A stretch of DNA of 64,000 bases from Prorocentrum cordatum (GCA_963575745.1 CAUYUJ010009435.1:335020-399019); one strand, 5' to 3'; counted from the stretch's first letter, positions 9,409-19,659 are shown. Translations and numbers: made by a program. Notes: generated from the letters alone by a model not told the origin.

Positions 9409-10130
9409 TTTGATCGGATCGCGAACGGCCTGGCGGATCCTGCTGATGATCGAAAACACCCGACAAGGCGGGCAGAGCCAGGTCAGCTCGGGGTCGTCTC
9501 GATCGAGGGCCTCCCAGAGCTCCCTGCGGTCCTTGGGAATCCTGGAGCCCCAGCCTTGAGCAATGTCCCAACTGGCCCTGGGACCCAGCGCCCCCCCCCC
9601 GACGCTTGACCCTGGGAGCAATCCTAGGAGGAGAAAACACTTCCATGAAGGCCGTCCCCTTCTTACCTGGCGGGGTACTGTCTAAGAGCACCGCTGCCTC
9701 AGAGTTGTCCGGGGCCGAAACCATAGCTTCCAGAGAAACTCGGACGCGGGGAGGGCACGCCACCTCGTGATCGTCGTTGACAACATCCCCCAGCAACCAT
9801 TCGGCTACCTCGAACTCGGCCGAAGCCCGGCCTGAGGCCCCTCCGACGTTAGCCCCCGCAATTCTCTCCTTGGCTCGCCTCCGGAGTTGGGATTCCGCGA
9901 GGCGACCCTGACTCGCCGATCCTTTCGCGATCTGAGCCGCGTCTTCAGTCAGAAGTATCGGAAAGCAAGAGGAGGAGGTCGGTTGCGAGGAGGACACGAG
10001 AGAAGGGTGAGAAGGGGTGGAAGGAGTCAGAGAGCACGGACACGAGGAGCAACACTTCTCTGCACCTGGCGCAACGGAAGCAACGCAGCCGTCTCGAGAA
10101 AAGACGGCACAAAGTCCTAGCGAACGACCC
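9409..10130 (-). CDS. Pol segment before integrase, broken at a G10 run
   Basis: From about 10130 one frame gives a basic helical segment (LRRRAKERIAG), then EWLLGDVVNDDHEVACPP, VRVSLEAMVS and FMEVFSPPRIAPRVK. At 9591-9600 the minus strand has ten G in a row. After it sense continues in another frame (ASWDIAQGWG, LDRDDPELTWLCPPCRVFS). A TGA at 9408-9406 then interrupts before the integrase part. As far as I recall, an SPPR...WLCPPCxxFS-like domain is common in dinoflagellate Copia polyproteins; its role is unknown to me. Confidence 0.6.
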
Positions 10131-10161
10131 TTCGGCCGCTCTGCTCCACTGCTGGCCCGCC

Positions 10162-11154
10162 CTAGGTCCCTGGGCCGGAGCTGCTGATGTCGCCCATGTC
10201 GCTCAGGACCTCCCAGCCCGCCGTGGGATTCTCCAACTCCGGTATCGGATAGAGACTGCCTGTGGTCGTCGCCGAAGTCGTCGTTGTCCCCGCCGTAGTT
10301 AACCCGTCCTGCTCGCCCAGCGGCTGGTACGAGTGGGGCGCCTGAGCTGGCTGCGACGGCATGCTCTGTTGTGCTGCCGGCGGCTGACCTGTCGGTGATG
10401 CTGACTGCGCTGGCTGCTCGCTGCCGCTGCTGCCCGCTCCTGCCGCTCCCACTGGCGACTCGTACCACGGATCCCCCATCTGCCAGGCTGGGTTCGTCTG
10501 CCCCGTGTTCATCACCTGGGCGATGGAGGTGACGGCCGTTCCGATGTTCACCACCATGTACCCGATCTGCTGGAGCGCCGTCTCCACGTTGTTCACGGCG
10601 CCGACGAGGCCATTGATGGACTCCTGTAGGGTGTCCAGACTCTCTGCGAAGCTCTCGAACGTCCCCAGGATGTTCCTGATGTGCTGGATGCCCTGGAAGA
10701 TTTGCCGCAGACCTTCCTGGGTCTCGCTGGGCACGCTGAGCGCCTGAGTCGCCACGGCCGTCATCTGATCCAGGACCGACTGGATCTGCCCAAACGCTCG
10801 CATGCCCTCCGGCACCCCGTGCAGCTGCCACTGGAGGCTCTGGAGAAGCCCAGAGAGCTGGTTGACCGTGGTCAACGCCGCACCACCCGATCGAAAGCCC
10901 GGGTCCTCCTGGAGGTACTGGAGCATCCTCTAGGAGTTGGCTGCGGCCTGCCTGGCTGCGTCCGCTGCCGAAGGAGGTGGAGGCTGATCTCCCCCTGGTC
11001 CTCCTTGCTGGCCGACTGGGATCCACGCGATCCGTTCTCCGCACACCGCACGGCGAGAACCACTCCCCCATTGATTCCCGTAGTACTTGATGGCCCTGGG
11101 CGGATGGGGGCACCTGTCCGCAGGTGGTGCGGCTGATGCCGCCGGCTTCGGCAT
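10162..11154 (-). CDS. Extra block of the Copia element: coiled-coil region, one stop
   Basis: The frame from 11154 reads through PHPPRAIKYYGNQWGSG to a TAG at 10932-10930, and two codons later resumes at ATG 10926. The following 254 residues have a heptad-like helical region (LTTVNQLSGLLQSLQWQL through LQQIGYMVVNIGTAVTSIAQ, about residues 15-125) and a Ser/Thr/Gln-rich tail ending SSGPGT and stop at 10162. The clean helical pattern argues that this frame is the translated one, and the TAG a mutation, readthrough site or error. Function unknown. It could mediate oligomerisation or fusion-like contacts, which is speculation. Confidence 0.5.
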
Positions 11155-11821
11155 TGGCTTCGGCGGTGGCTGGCCCGGTCAACGGAGCGCCCCCGCACCC
11201 CACGGCACGAGGAGGTACCTCGATCCCAGCTGCGGTCACCTCGGGAGGAGGTCCCTCGGTCGGGGGGGGAGTCGCTCCCGCCTGCACCATAGCTGCCGCC
11301 GCGGCCGCCGCCCCAGGAGGTGCCTGAGGAGGGAGCGGCACTGGGGGGAACTCCATGGCTGCCGCTGCCGCCTGCCAAAGCACTGGTCCTGGCTTTGCTC
11401 CTGGCTTGGGGCCTGACCTGGCCGCTGCCCGAGCCGTCCTCTGAGCCTCGGTCTGTCCCGTACCGAAGGCCGCATGATCGTGCTGGATGATGTTCCCGTT
11501 CGGATCGGGCGCCCCCTGAAACGGCCCCGCCAGAAGTACCGGCGTCGCTGGAACATTCGAGCCCAGTTGGTTCCCGAGGGGAGGTGGCTCCGACGGCTGG
11601 CCGCTCGATGTTCCCGGTGTCGCCTGGGGCATGGCAGCGTCGGCCTCGTCGAGGCCTCCGGCCGTCTGGTCGAACCACTCCGAGGACACGTCCGACTCCG
11701 CGTTCCGACGTGCCAGAAACTCCTCGGTCGCCTGGGCTGCCTTGCCGGTGGCGCCTCTCTTCGGGCCCGCCTGGACGGTTGCCGTCAACACGACGAGGAT
11801 CGCAAAACGAAGCCCTGCCAT
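11155..11821 (-). CDS. Extra block of the Copia element: signal-peptide-like, Ala/Pro-rich
   Basis: ATG 11821-11819 starts MAGLRFAILVVLTATVQAG, a good signal peptide with a plausible cleavage after VQA. About 200 residues rich in Ala, Pro and Gly follow. The frame differs from the protease part upstream. Near 11155 a second frame shift is needed to reach the next block. Nothing like this belongs to the standard Copia set between protease and integrase. It may be an envelope-like or captured host segment, or a linker that happens to be hydrophobic. Confidence 0.5.
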
Positions 11822-11889
11822 GGCTCTCTGCACGGACGCCGGAGACGGACTGCGATTGATGAAAGTTGTGCTGTTGAAAGCGTCGCTGA

Positions 11890-13589
11890 TAGCTGCAGCT
11901 CGAGCCGATGGCTACGGACACGGCTACAAGTGTGCATGCTGTCAGGCACCACAACCTTACGGCTTTAACAGCGAGAGCTTTGGTTCCTTGGGATTCCCGC
12001 CTAAACGTCCGGCACAAGTTTCGTGACACCTTCTTTCCCAGAGTTCCCCAAAGCTCCGAGACCCTGCTTCTACTCTTGGCTCGAACGATCTCCGCCGTCG
12101 TCTCGTCCTTCTCCAACGCCTTAGCACTCACTCGGGATCCTGAGGCTACGACTGATAACGAGCAGGCCGTCTGAGCCCGCGGCATGATTCCTAGAACTCC
12201 GTGCTCTCGTACTCCGAATTTCTTTGGGACCACTCCATCTAGTCGCCTGGGACCTGGAACGGTGATGAAGACCGATGTGATGATGTACTTGCTGAGCTCA
12301 CCAGTCGCGCCCATGATAGGTGCCCTCTCGCCTGCTGACAGCTGGAAGGAAGTGGCCGTCAGAAAAGGATACTTCTCCAGCGCACTCGTTGGCGCCAGAA
12401 GAGAACCCGACACCGCGCGTACGATGTCTGCCACGCGGTGTCCTGAACTGAGCTTCTGTAAAGGAATGTCGCGCCTCAACTTGCTGGACGACAGCATATT
12501 CCTGGGCAGGTCGGGGGTGCACCCTAGGAAGTCGAGCAAGTTGACGCTCAAAATGTGCGGGGCATCCTGATTCAGGACAGTCGTCTCGACTATTCCAAGG
12601 ACCCCGCCGAGGCACAATGGATACAACACTGTGCCAATCACCCGCGCCTCACCGCCGATGCCGCGTGCCATCTTGGGCGCCTTGAACTCCCTCGGTACTG
12701 CGACGTTGAATAGCCCCTGCTTAGCCAGGGACTCAGCCTCGCGGTTGAGGGACGGCAGGCCGACGATGTCGCTGCCTGCTCCAGGATCGACCAAGCCCTG
12801 CGTCACCGCCGCGTTCAGGAAACCGTCCGTGGTCCTGACCTCTGCCTGCACCCGCTGCAGAACCTGCAGCTCGTCGCGCGAGATCACCGGGTAGTTGGCG
12901 CAGCCGTCGAATGTGTAACCTGCCAGGCCCCGGCTTGCTGAGGCCTCCCTCCGGTCTCGCGGAGGGCGAGGGCACTCGCGATGCCAGTGACCTTTCTCCT
13001 TGCAGTTGTTGTGGCACTTCGTTATCTTCATGAGCTTCCTGCGGTGCGCATCTCCAGATCTTGCTCCCCGATCTCCCGGCTCGCGTCGTCCCCCGCTGCG
13101 ACCCGGCCGAGCGTCTCGGCCCTTGCCGCGGCTGCGGCCCTTACCTGCACCGCTGCGGGGACGAGCGCCATAGTACTCGCGGTCCTGCTTGGCCGCTCGC
13201 TTCAAGTCTTTGTTCTGCTTCCAGGTACGCTTGACCTGTCTCTCCATCTGCAGATATACCTCCTCGGCCTCGCCCTCGGAGATGTCTAAGTCGTCGATCT
13301 CCGCCAAAATGGCCTGCGCGTCGCCCTCCGACAGGTCGTCGTCGGAGTCGTCATCTCCCTCCTCGGCATCTTCATCGTAGTAGGAGTCGTCTCCGGCTTC
13401 GTCAGCCCCTGGGCTGGCCGCCGGGAACGACTGCTGAGGGTAAGACGAGGGAGGAGGGGAAAGAGTCTGACCGCCCGCGTTGTCTCGACCGACTTCTGCG
13501 GCGAGGACTGGATGCGAGCTTGACCCAGAAGTAGCTTCTCGCCGCTTCCGTAATCTAACTGTCTCAGCGCCCACTATACCTGATCGTAG
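11890..13589 (-). CDS. Zinc knuckle and aspartic protease part of the polyprotein
   Basis: This frame opens at 13589 just inside the Gag frame and has no ATG there, so a -1 shift, splicing or non-ATG start is needed. It begins with an acidic stretch (DEDAEEGDDDSDDD) and a basic, Arg-rich stretch. A variant zinc knuckle follows, CHNNCKEKGHWHREC (Cys-x3-Cys-x4-His-x4-Cys, normally x2), at about residues 187-201 counted from 13574. The retropepsin active site reads VDPGAGSD (Asp 263), where families usually have D-T/S-G-A. A hydrophobic segment (LTACTLVAVSVAIGSSC) ends the credible part near 11890; beyond this the frame stays open but looks like a shadow. Confidence 0.75.
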
Positions 13590-14452
13590 TCAAGGCTGCC
13601 GCGTGTGAGCGTCCTCAGGTTTTGCTGTCCTTGTGCCGACAATACGGCACCTTCTTCCAATAGAAAGCCCTTCAGCTTGGTCGACATCCAGATGTCATGG
13701 GTCTCGGCCTCGGCCAGCTGCTGATCACGCCTGATGACGAACTGCGTCAGCGTCTCCTTAGACTCTCGCGTGCACTCGAAGAGCGCTCGCCTTCCGGCCC
13801 GCCTGAGGTCATCTCCCTCACGCTCGCCCGCCATGACGTCCATGCGGCGCAAGACCGCATCCAGCCACTGTCCGCCGGTGATCACGTCGTCGCTGAGATC
13901 CTCGAACTTCGCCTGCATGGCCCAGTCGAACCCCTTCATCAGCTTCTCGTAACGACGCCAGACCTGGACATCCGTGCCCTGGTTCCAGCGCAAAATAAAC
14001 TTCTTCCACAACCTGTAGTGGGCCCAACCAGGCCACGAGGGAGGGTCGGAGAAGTCGCCCTTGGACCACTGGCCCGACGACCATTCCTGGCCTTGCCACT
14101 CCTGGCTGGGCCATCCCTGGTCGCGCGGCCGCCACTCTCGCTGCTGCCAGCTCTGATCCTTCCACTGATCTGAGCCGTCCTTGTCGCGCTTCCAAGGGTC
14201 CGTGTCCCCCCACGGGTCCTTCTCTTCTCGTTGCCCACGCGATCTCGAATCCGTCGAGCCTGCTGCCTCGCCGATAGTGTCCCTCACTATCTCTCTGACC
14301 AGGTCGCGCAGCTGCGCGCGGAACTGGTCCCCCTGCTCGGCAACAGGCCCTCCTGACCCGGCGGCCTGACCGGCAGCGGCCGCCGTAGCTGACGGTGGCT
14401 GCTCGGTGCCGCCCACTGTCGCGTAGACACTGTCCTTGTCGTCTGCTGGCAT
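13574..14452 (-). CDS. Gag-like protein of the Copia element
   Basis: 292 codons from ATG 14452-14450 to TAG 13576-13574. The frame also stays open upstream without an earlier ATG. An acidic, Gln/Ser-rich N-terminal part and a Trp-rich segment (WGDTDPWK, then repeats of the form QEWxxQEW) precede an all-helical Gag core (about residues 120-290: HYRLWKKFILRW, YEKLMKGFDW, TLTQFVIRRDQQ). This should form the particle that packages the RNA. The zinc knuckle is not in this frame but in the next. The next frame overlaps by about 18 bases in the -1 register. A short upstream frame (ATG 14573, ten codons) lies in the leader. Confidence 0.8.
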   Translation of the reverse strand: MPADDKDSVYATVGGTEQPPSATAAAAGQAAGSGGPVAEQGDQFRAQLRDLVREIVRDTIGEAAGSTDSRSRGQREEKDPWGDTDPWKRDKDGSDQWKDQSWQQREWRPRDQGWPSQEWQGQEWSSGQWSKGDFSDPPSWPGWAHYRLWKKFILRWNQGTDVQVWRRYEKLMKGFDWAMQAKFEDLSDDVITGGQWLDAVLRRMDVMAGEREGDDLRRAGRRALFECTRESKETLTQFVIRRDQQLAEAETHDIWMSTKLKGFLLEEGAVLSAQGQQNLRTLTRGSLDYDQV

Positions 14453-14580
14453 ACTCACGCCCGCCGTGGATCCACGCACTGCACGTCCTCGGAGGAACGG
14501 CAGTCGCCTGGCCTCTCGAGCGGTCCCCGGCGCCACCGCTCTAGCGGCGCCTGGGTCCACCCCCGCCGGCCATGGCTGAC

Positions 14581-14596
14581 CACCGCTCCGCTACCA
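14581..14596 (-). other. Primer-binding site, probably initiator tRNA-Met
   Basis: Two bases inside the 5' LTR the minus strand reads TGGTAGCGGAGCGG, complementary to a tRNA 3' end of the form CTCCGCTA-CCA. Such a tRNA would start AGCGGAG and pair A1 with U72, the hallmark of eukaryotic initiator tRNA, which also primes most Copia elements. The tRNA identity is inferred. Confidence 0.65.
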
Positions 14597-14598
14597 AC

Positions 14599-14781
14599 TG
14601 TGGCAGCAGCGAGATGAGCGGATGCTTTTTGTCTTGAGCCAAACCGGCAAACGACAGTACTACCTTCTCTAACTGACCTCTGTGTCTGAAGCAAGCGAGT
14701 CCCCACTCGCTCCCGTGACATGATCAACAGAAAAAATCATTAAGCTAAACCTACAATACCGACAACAGGAACCCTGTCACA
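14599..14781 (-). repeat. 5' LTR of the Copia element
   Basis: 183 bp, same termini as the 3' LTR. It should carry the element's promoter and transcript start, but I see no clear TATA box; dinoflagellate promoters usually lack one. The SL-like segment lies within 14633-14654. Confidence 0.95.
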
Positions 14782-14785
14782 ATAG
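14782..14785. other. Target-site duplication, right copy (ATAG)
   Basis: ATAG follows the CCTGTCACA end of the upstream LTR and matches 4675-4678. Confidence 0.7.
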
Positions 14786-15297
14786 CATGGCGTGGCATTG
14801 CGCAGTGAAGCATTGCATCACAAACCATTGCAACGCAAAGCACGACATCGCACAGCGGCGCACAACAAAACACCGCACAACATGTCATGGCAAGGCGCCG
14901 GGTTCCGTGGAGGGTAAATGGGTCGTCTTCGAGAGGTCTGGGCCGGTCTGGTGTCGCGGCTCCATATATAGCTCCTTGGGCTCCCCAAGAAGATCCACAC
15001 AAGGACGGGCTGATGCAGAGCATCCGCTGGCTATGCTTTCAACACAGCCTTTTCAAAACAAAAGCGGGGCTCCCGCTTGATACTTCCAGAAAACGACGAC
15101 GCCCCAAAGTGAGGGGTGGGCTTCGGCCGGAGGCGCAGAAATGGGGCCAGCGCTTCAAAGGGAACGACATGTGGACAAAAAACCAAGAGACAATCCAATT
15201 GCTGGGAATCCGGTGTAGCAGAAACATACGCGGAGGGGGAACATATTTTCCGGACGTCATCACGGGAGAAAGGAGAGTAGTATTCGTATTGTGTGAA
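14786..15297. other. Host flank, no gene
   Basis: The first 110 bases are a degenerate GCATTGC/CACAAC run matching the other flank of the retrotransposon. Nothing else is recognised. Confidence 0.45.
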
Positions 15298-15336
15298 TGT
15301 GGAGGAGGAGGAGGAGGAGGAGGAGGAGGAAGAGGA
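15298..15336 (+). repeat. Short GGA array
   Basis: About twelve GGA units ahead of the 101-bp minisatellite. Confidence 0.8.
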
Positions 15337-15339
15337 ATG

Positions 15340-15890
15340 GCGACAGTTGGGCAATTCGCAACCACGCAGGGAGCCGCGAGGCCACAACAGGGTACGCGTA
15401 CCACTCTCCCCCGCTGGACCTCCCAGGAACTCGCGCACGTGGCGATATTTGCGCAATTCGCAACCACGCGCAAAGAATCGCACGGCCCCAACTGGGCCCA
15501 CGTACCACTCGCGCGACCTCCCAGGAACCCATGAAAGTGGCGACAATTGCCCACTTCGCAGCCACGCAGGGAGCGGCGAGGTCCTTACTGGGCCCGCGTG
15601 TCACTCCATTCGACTGGACCTCCCAGGAGCCCACGGAAATGGCGACAGTTGGGCAAGTCGCAGCCACGCAGGGAAACGCGAGGCCCAAACTGAATCGGCG
15701 TACCACCCCACTCCGCTGAACTTCCCAGGGACCCGCGAACGTGATGTCAGTTGCGCATTCGCTGCCACGCAGGGAGCCGCGAGGTCCCAATTGGGTCCGC
15801 GTACCGCTCCACCCCGCTGGAACTCTCAAGAGCCGACGAACGTGGCGACAGTTGCGCATTTCGCGACCCTCCAGGGACGCGAGCAGAACG
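15340..15890 (+). repeat. Minisatellite, about 101-bp unit
   Basis: Five and a half diverged units. Landmarks are GTGGCGACAGTTG, CGCAACCACGCAGGGAGC and CTGGACCTCCCAGGA. The GCGACAGTTG-like motif falls at about 15340, 15443, 15540, 15644, 15742 and 15845. Open frames on both strands reflect the repeat. Confidence 0.8.
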
Positions 15891-16869
15891 AAGGAGAGAA
15901 GGGAGGAAGAAGAGAAGGAAGAGGAGACAAAAGGCAGGAAGCTGGAGGCATGAGGCCAGAGGGGGGATGAGGGAGTGGCGACTACAATGCTCTATGTTCA
16001 AATGGGAACCCGGCACAAGAGGATGGGGGGCAACAGCGCCGACCATAGGCCCCCGTCGCCTCGCCCTCGCAGCCCCTGTTCCCCGGGCCCCCCGACGCGC
16101 GCCAGAAGGGCACACGCTTGCACTGCGAAGGAAAAGCTTACCGATTTGGCGACAAACTAGCGCTCGGTGTCGCCGTCCTTTTTCTGCGGACAGCCAAAAA
16201 CTGAGCGAGGCCGTCGCCAAATCGGCGTCGGGGGGGGGCCAGGAAACGGCGCCATCATGGGCGGAGCGGCGGAGAAGCCAGAGTCGGCGCCGCTATTTTC
16301 TCAGCTGCTCCCAAAAATTATAAGGGCATTCCCGGCGAGTGTGGAAACGTCATTGGAACTCTGGGGCCACTCCATAATTCATGTATGTTCGAATCATCGC
16401 CCACGCCCACCGCGTCTTCGCCCCTCCTCTCAAATCGCACCCGGGCGCGCGCGGTCGCGCGTGGCGCCCGAGACCTCCTCGACGCACTTCACAGGGCGTG
16501 GAACTGCCCAGCCAAGGGCTGTTTTGCCCAGCGCACTCTGCCACGATTGCAGCGTGCCGTGCGCGAGAACACCCCGCGAACGGCGACGGTGCGCGCCGCC
16601 TCAACATGGCGCGCGCGACGCACTCTTGAAACCAAAATCTGGAGAGCCCGGAGCCGCCGACGGAGCTGCCGGCGCAGGGAGGCGCATCGCCACCAAGGGC
16701 CAACCGAACGTGGACATTGGCCACAGCACAGAAGGTGCGCGGAACACAAAACCTTAGCCTCTGGGCTTGCAATGACAGCCATCCACCGCGTTGGAGGCGC
16801 AGTCTTCTGGAATGTTCTCCAAGTGCGCCGCCCTCCGCCCCAGACTCTGCGCGGCCCAGATCACGCGTC
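15891..16869. other. No gene recognised
   Basis: Overlapping open frames occur on both strands, none with a domain. A short patch near 16135-16230 repeats CCGATTTGGCGACAAA and CGTCGCCAAATCGGCG in inverse orientation. Confidence 0.4.
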
Positions 16870-18256
16870 GAAGTCGGCGCCGAACGCAACAGCGCCATTC
16901 GACATCTGATAATCGCGCGCGAATTCGAGAACCTCGACCGTAGAGAAATCGGAATCTTCATCAGGGCTGGCTTGCGGAACGCACCTTGAAGCGACGAGGG
17001 ACGTTTTGTCGCGCGCCGCGGCGCGACTGCATGTGACCCTTGGTCAGAAGGACCTGGGAGATGGTGAATAGTGCGTGCGCGTCGTCGACGCATGGCCACA
17101 GCGCAGCCTCGGCGATGTGCATGGCCCGGCGCAGCGAACACCGAAGACCTCCTGCAGCACAGGGGCGCCACATTCGATGTCGCTCACAAAATCCAGGCGT
17201 GCATCCGAATTCCCAAGGCTGACCACGCAGCAATTGAAAAAGGCTTCGCTCAAATAGTGAATGTGCTTCTCGCCCCATACCCTGGTAGTCAAATCAGGCG
17301 CGACATGATCGAAACTGCTTGGCATCCTCCTGTGGTTCGGTGGTCATCTCTGCAAAGGCCATGTCATCAAGGGTCTGAAGGTCGGCCTGTTGTAACTCGC
17401 GCGTGATGCTGTCCTTCACCACGACAAAACCACCCAGGCAATTGGTCTTCGCAACAACGGGCCAACGACCAAGAGGACCAGGGAAACAAACCTCATGCGG
17501 GGGGGGGAACAGTCATGAACTTCCTGCTCGAATGTTCCTTCTTGAAGATGGCCACCATGTTTACAAGCATGGATCTTATGGTCCGTTGCTCGACCGACTG
17601 GTGCTTAACCCACAGGTTGAAAGTCGGTCGGGGAAGTGGGCCGTGAGGGACAGGTGTCACATAACGAGCTCGCCCCTGGTCGGCTCGCTCGCAGGCGTCA
17701 CGTTCAGATTTTTTCGATGCTTGGAAAGAAGAGCCCACACCGCAATATACTCCCACACGAAGAAAGCAACATGATTCCGGGGGCTCGCATACCAACGCCT
17801 TGTCACGGCGCCTGGTCCTACAACGGGCTCTGACACCTCCAAGCATAGCGACGATCTTCAGCGCATCGTCGCCGTGGGAGTCAGCAGGTCCCTGTGTAGC
17901 TGTCGCTGGTGCAGCCGTAGAAGAACACGATACTGTTCTCAATACCGCAGCAGCATCCTGGACGACTTGTCGGGTTTCCGCCGCAATGGGTTCGGTCCTG
18001 GTACATCCGCGATGGCCTGGCCCGCCTTGCACTCGACTTTCTTCAGGTCGTCCTTCACACTCTGCATTTCCATCTTGATGTTCCTGTCCAAGCCCTGCAT
18101 GAAGGTCAGGAGCAGAGCATGTGAAAGCTCGCCACTTTCCGATGCCGCGGCACTGGGCACCCTGGGCAACAGCTCATCGTCTGGCCCCTCTTCCATGGCG
18201 CCCTTGTGGCCTGAGCGGGACCTGCAAAGATCTTCGCCCGCGCGTCTGCTAGCCAT
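16870..18256 (-). pseudogene. Decayed protein-coding region, several frames
   Basis: Protein-like stretches follow each other on the minus strand in changing frames. An ATG at 18256 starts a 105-codon frame with an amphipathic helix (FMQGLDRNIKMEMQSVKDDL, near residue 55). A later stretch reads GEKHIHYLSEAFFNCCVVSL (about 17270). Others read HIAEAALWPCVDDAHALFTI (about 17110) and FSTVEVLEFARDYQMSNGAV (about 16935), the last ending in a stop near 16870. This is what an old gene with indels, or exons without recognised junctions, looks like. I cannot name the family; an N-terminal part of a LINE-type protein is a guess only. Confidence 0.3.
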
Positions 18257-18663
18257 CACTCGAATGATGTGGACCGCCCTCCGAAGGCATCAGCTAGCAC
18301 GCAGGGCGGTGGGGACATCTCGCGCGTTGCTTAAAATGGGAGGGGTGGGGGGGGGCTAGCGAGGAAACGTGCACCTTTCGCGCCCCTCTTGGGCCCCTGA
18401 GAAAGCACGGAACATGCACATTTCTATTCACCACACCATTTTTTGGCGGCGCGCACAAGGGGGTAAGGGGAGGGGGTGAGTTTCGCAAAAGGAGGCCGCT
18501 CCTTAGAAGGCGCCGGCCCTACATCTACAAACAAGGCCCGCGCTTTCTAGGAACAAAAGGGTGTTTCTAAGAAGCCTTGCTCCTTCCCCCTGCCCTCCTC
18601 TGCGCGTGGCCGAGAAAGGTGGACATTTCTACATCCCCCCCATCGATTGCATCCCCATTCTGG

Positions 18664-18908
18664 GTCGACCCAACAGGGGGTCCAGCGAAAAGGGGCTGGT
18701 GCAATAGATCTGGTGCAATAGATTTGTGGGACTGGAATAGATTTGGGGTGCGCAATGCATTTTCGGGCGCAAATGCATTGCTGGGTTTTCGCGTGAAAAA
18801 CATTGTTTGCAATACAATGCAATACAATTCTCTGGCGCAGTAAATTGCAATACGATTGCCCCAAATCTATTGCACCACCCCCTTTCAGCTGGACCCCCTT
18901 CTGGGTCA
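18664..18908. repeat. Fold-back (long inverted repeat) element
   Basis: The left arm (GACCCAACAGGGGGTCCAGC, then GGTGCAATAGAT) is the inverse of the right arm (ATCTATTGCACCACCCCC, then GCTGGACCCCCTTCTGGGTC). The arms are about 54 bp, around a core rich in GCAATGCATT and TGCAATACAAT. No coding capacity. It looks like a MITE-type or fold-back element; no clear target duplication was found. Confidence 0.7.
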
Positions 18909-19486
18909 CGGGGACCGCCCTGGCCTGCTGCTAGAGCCGAGTCCAGCCAAGTGGACGAGAGCGAGAAAAGCGAGAGGGAGTGGAAAAAACGGACAGCTAC
19001 ATGAGCTGATGGAAGCAACAAGTTCGCAGCGACGGCGAAGGCAACGACGATGACGACACTGCTGGCGACGAAGAATGACGAGCGCGAATCCGACGACGAC
19101 GACGACAGGCGACGCCCAAAACGAGCAGGAAGAGGCGCAGGATCGAGATACAACGATGCGGAGGGAAGGGAGGAGGAAGAAGAAGATCGATCCCCGAACG
19201 ACCCCCTGTGACTGCACTGGGACAAAGAGAGAACGGGAAGGTGCAACGCCCTGACTCTCGAGTAACCAACTGCACATGTCATGGGTGATCATATCGTGCT
19301 TGGAGCAAGAGGCCAAATACATACAACACCGCATCTGGTCCCAATTCAAGGGTCATCAAGCCATCGCGAAGATAATGAAGGCCATGCCAGAAACTCTGAC
19401 AACAATCCTGGCATCAGGTCCTACGCCCGCTCTAGGCTCAATGTTCCGTCCCGTGCCACTTTTCCGATGGCACCAGGGCCCGACAA
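18909..19486. other. No gene recognised
   Basis: Contains short ACGACGACGA runs near 19075-19110. Otherwise nothing supportable. Confidence 0.4.
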
Positions 19487-19566
<80 letters not shown>

Positions 19567-19567
19567 T

Positions 19568-19659
<92 letters not shown>

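Larger units (their letters stand above)
4679..14781 (-). mobile_element. Ty1/Copia LTR retrotransposon, near full length (10.1 kb)
   Basis: Both ends carry the same 183-bp LTR in direct orientation with TG...CA termini. The host sequence ATAG is present at 4675-4678 and again at 14782-14785, a 4-bp target duplication. Read on the minus strand the order is 5' LTR, tRNA-primer site, Gag, zinc knuckle, aspartic protease, an extra secreted/coiled-coil block, integrase, reverse transcriptase, RNase H, 3' LTR. Integrase before reverse transcriptase defines the Copia superfamily. The LTRs differ at 7 of 183 positions, so the insertion is not brand new. The coding frame changes several times and has in-frame stops (TAG 10930-10932, TGA 9406-9408). 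The copy is probably defective unless some shifts are programmed or are assembly errors. Confidence 0.95.

Noticed and set aside
9281-11833. Single 850-codon protein over this whole span
   Set aside because: Only its first part and its 9600-10130 part look translated; the middle is a shadow of the coiled-coil frame.
10872-11890. C-terminal half of the 900-codon protease frame
   Set aside because: Arg/Gly/Ser-rich sequence typical of a GC-rich shadow; the signal-peptide frame on the same strand is more convincing.
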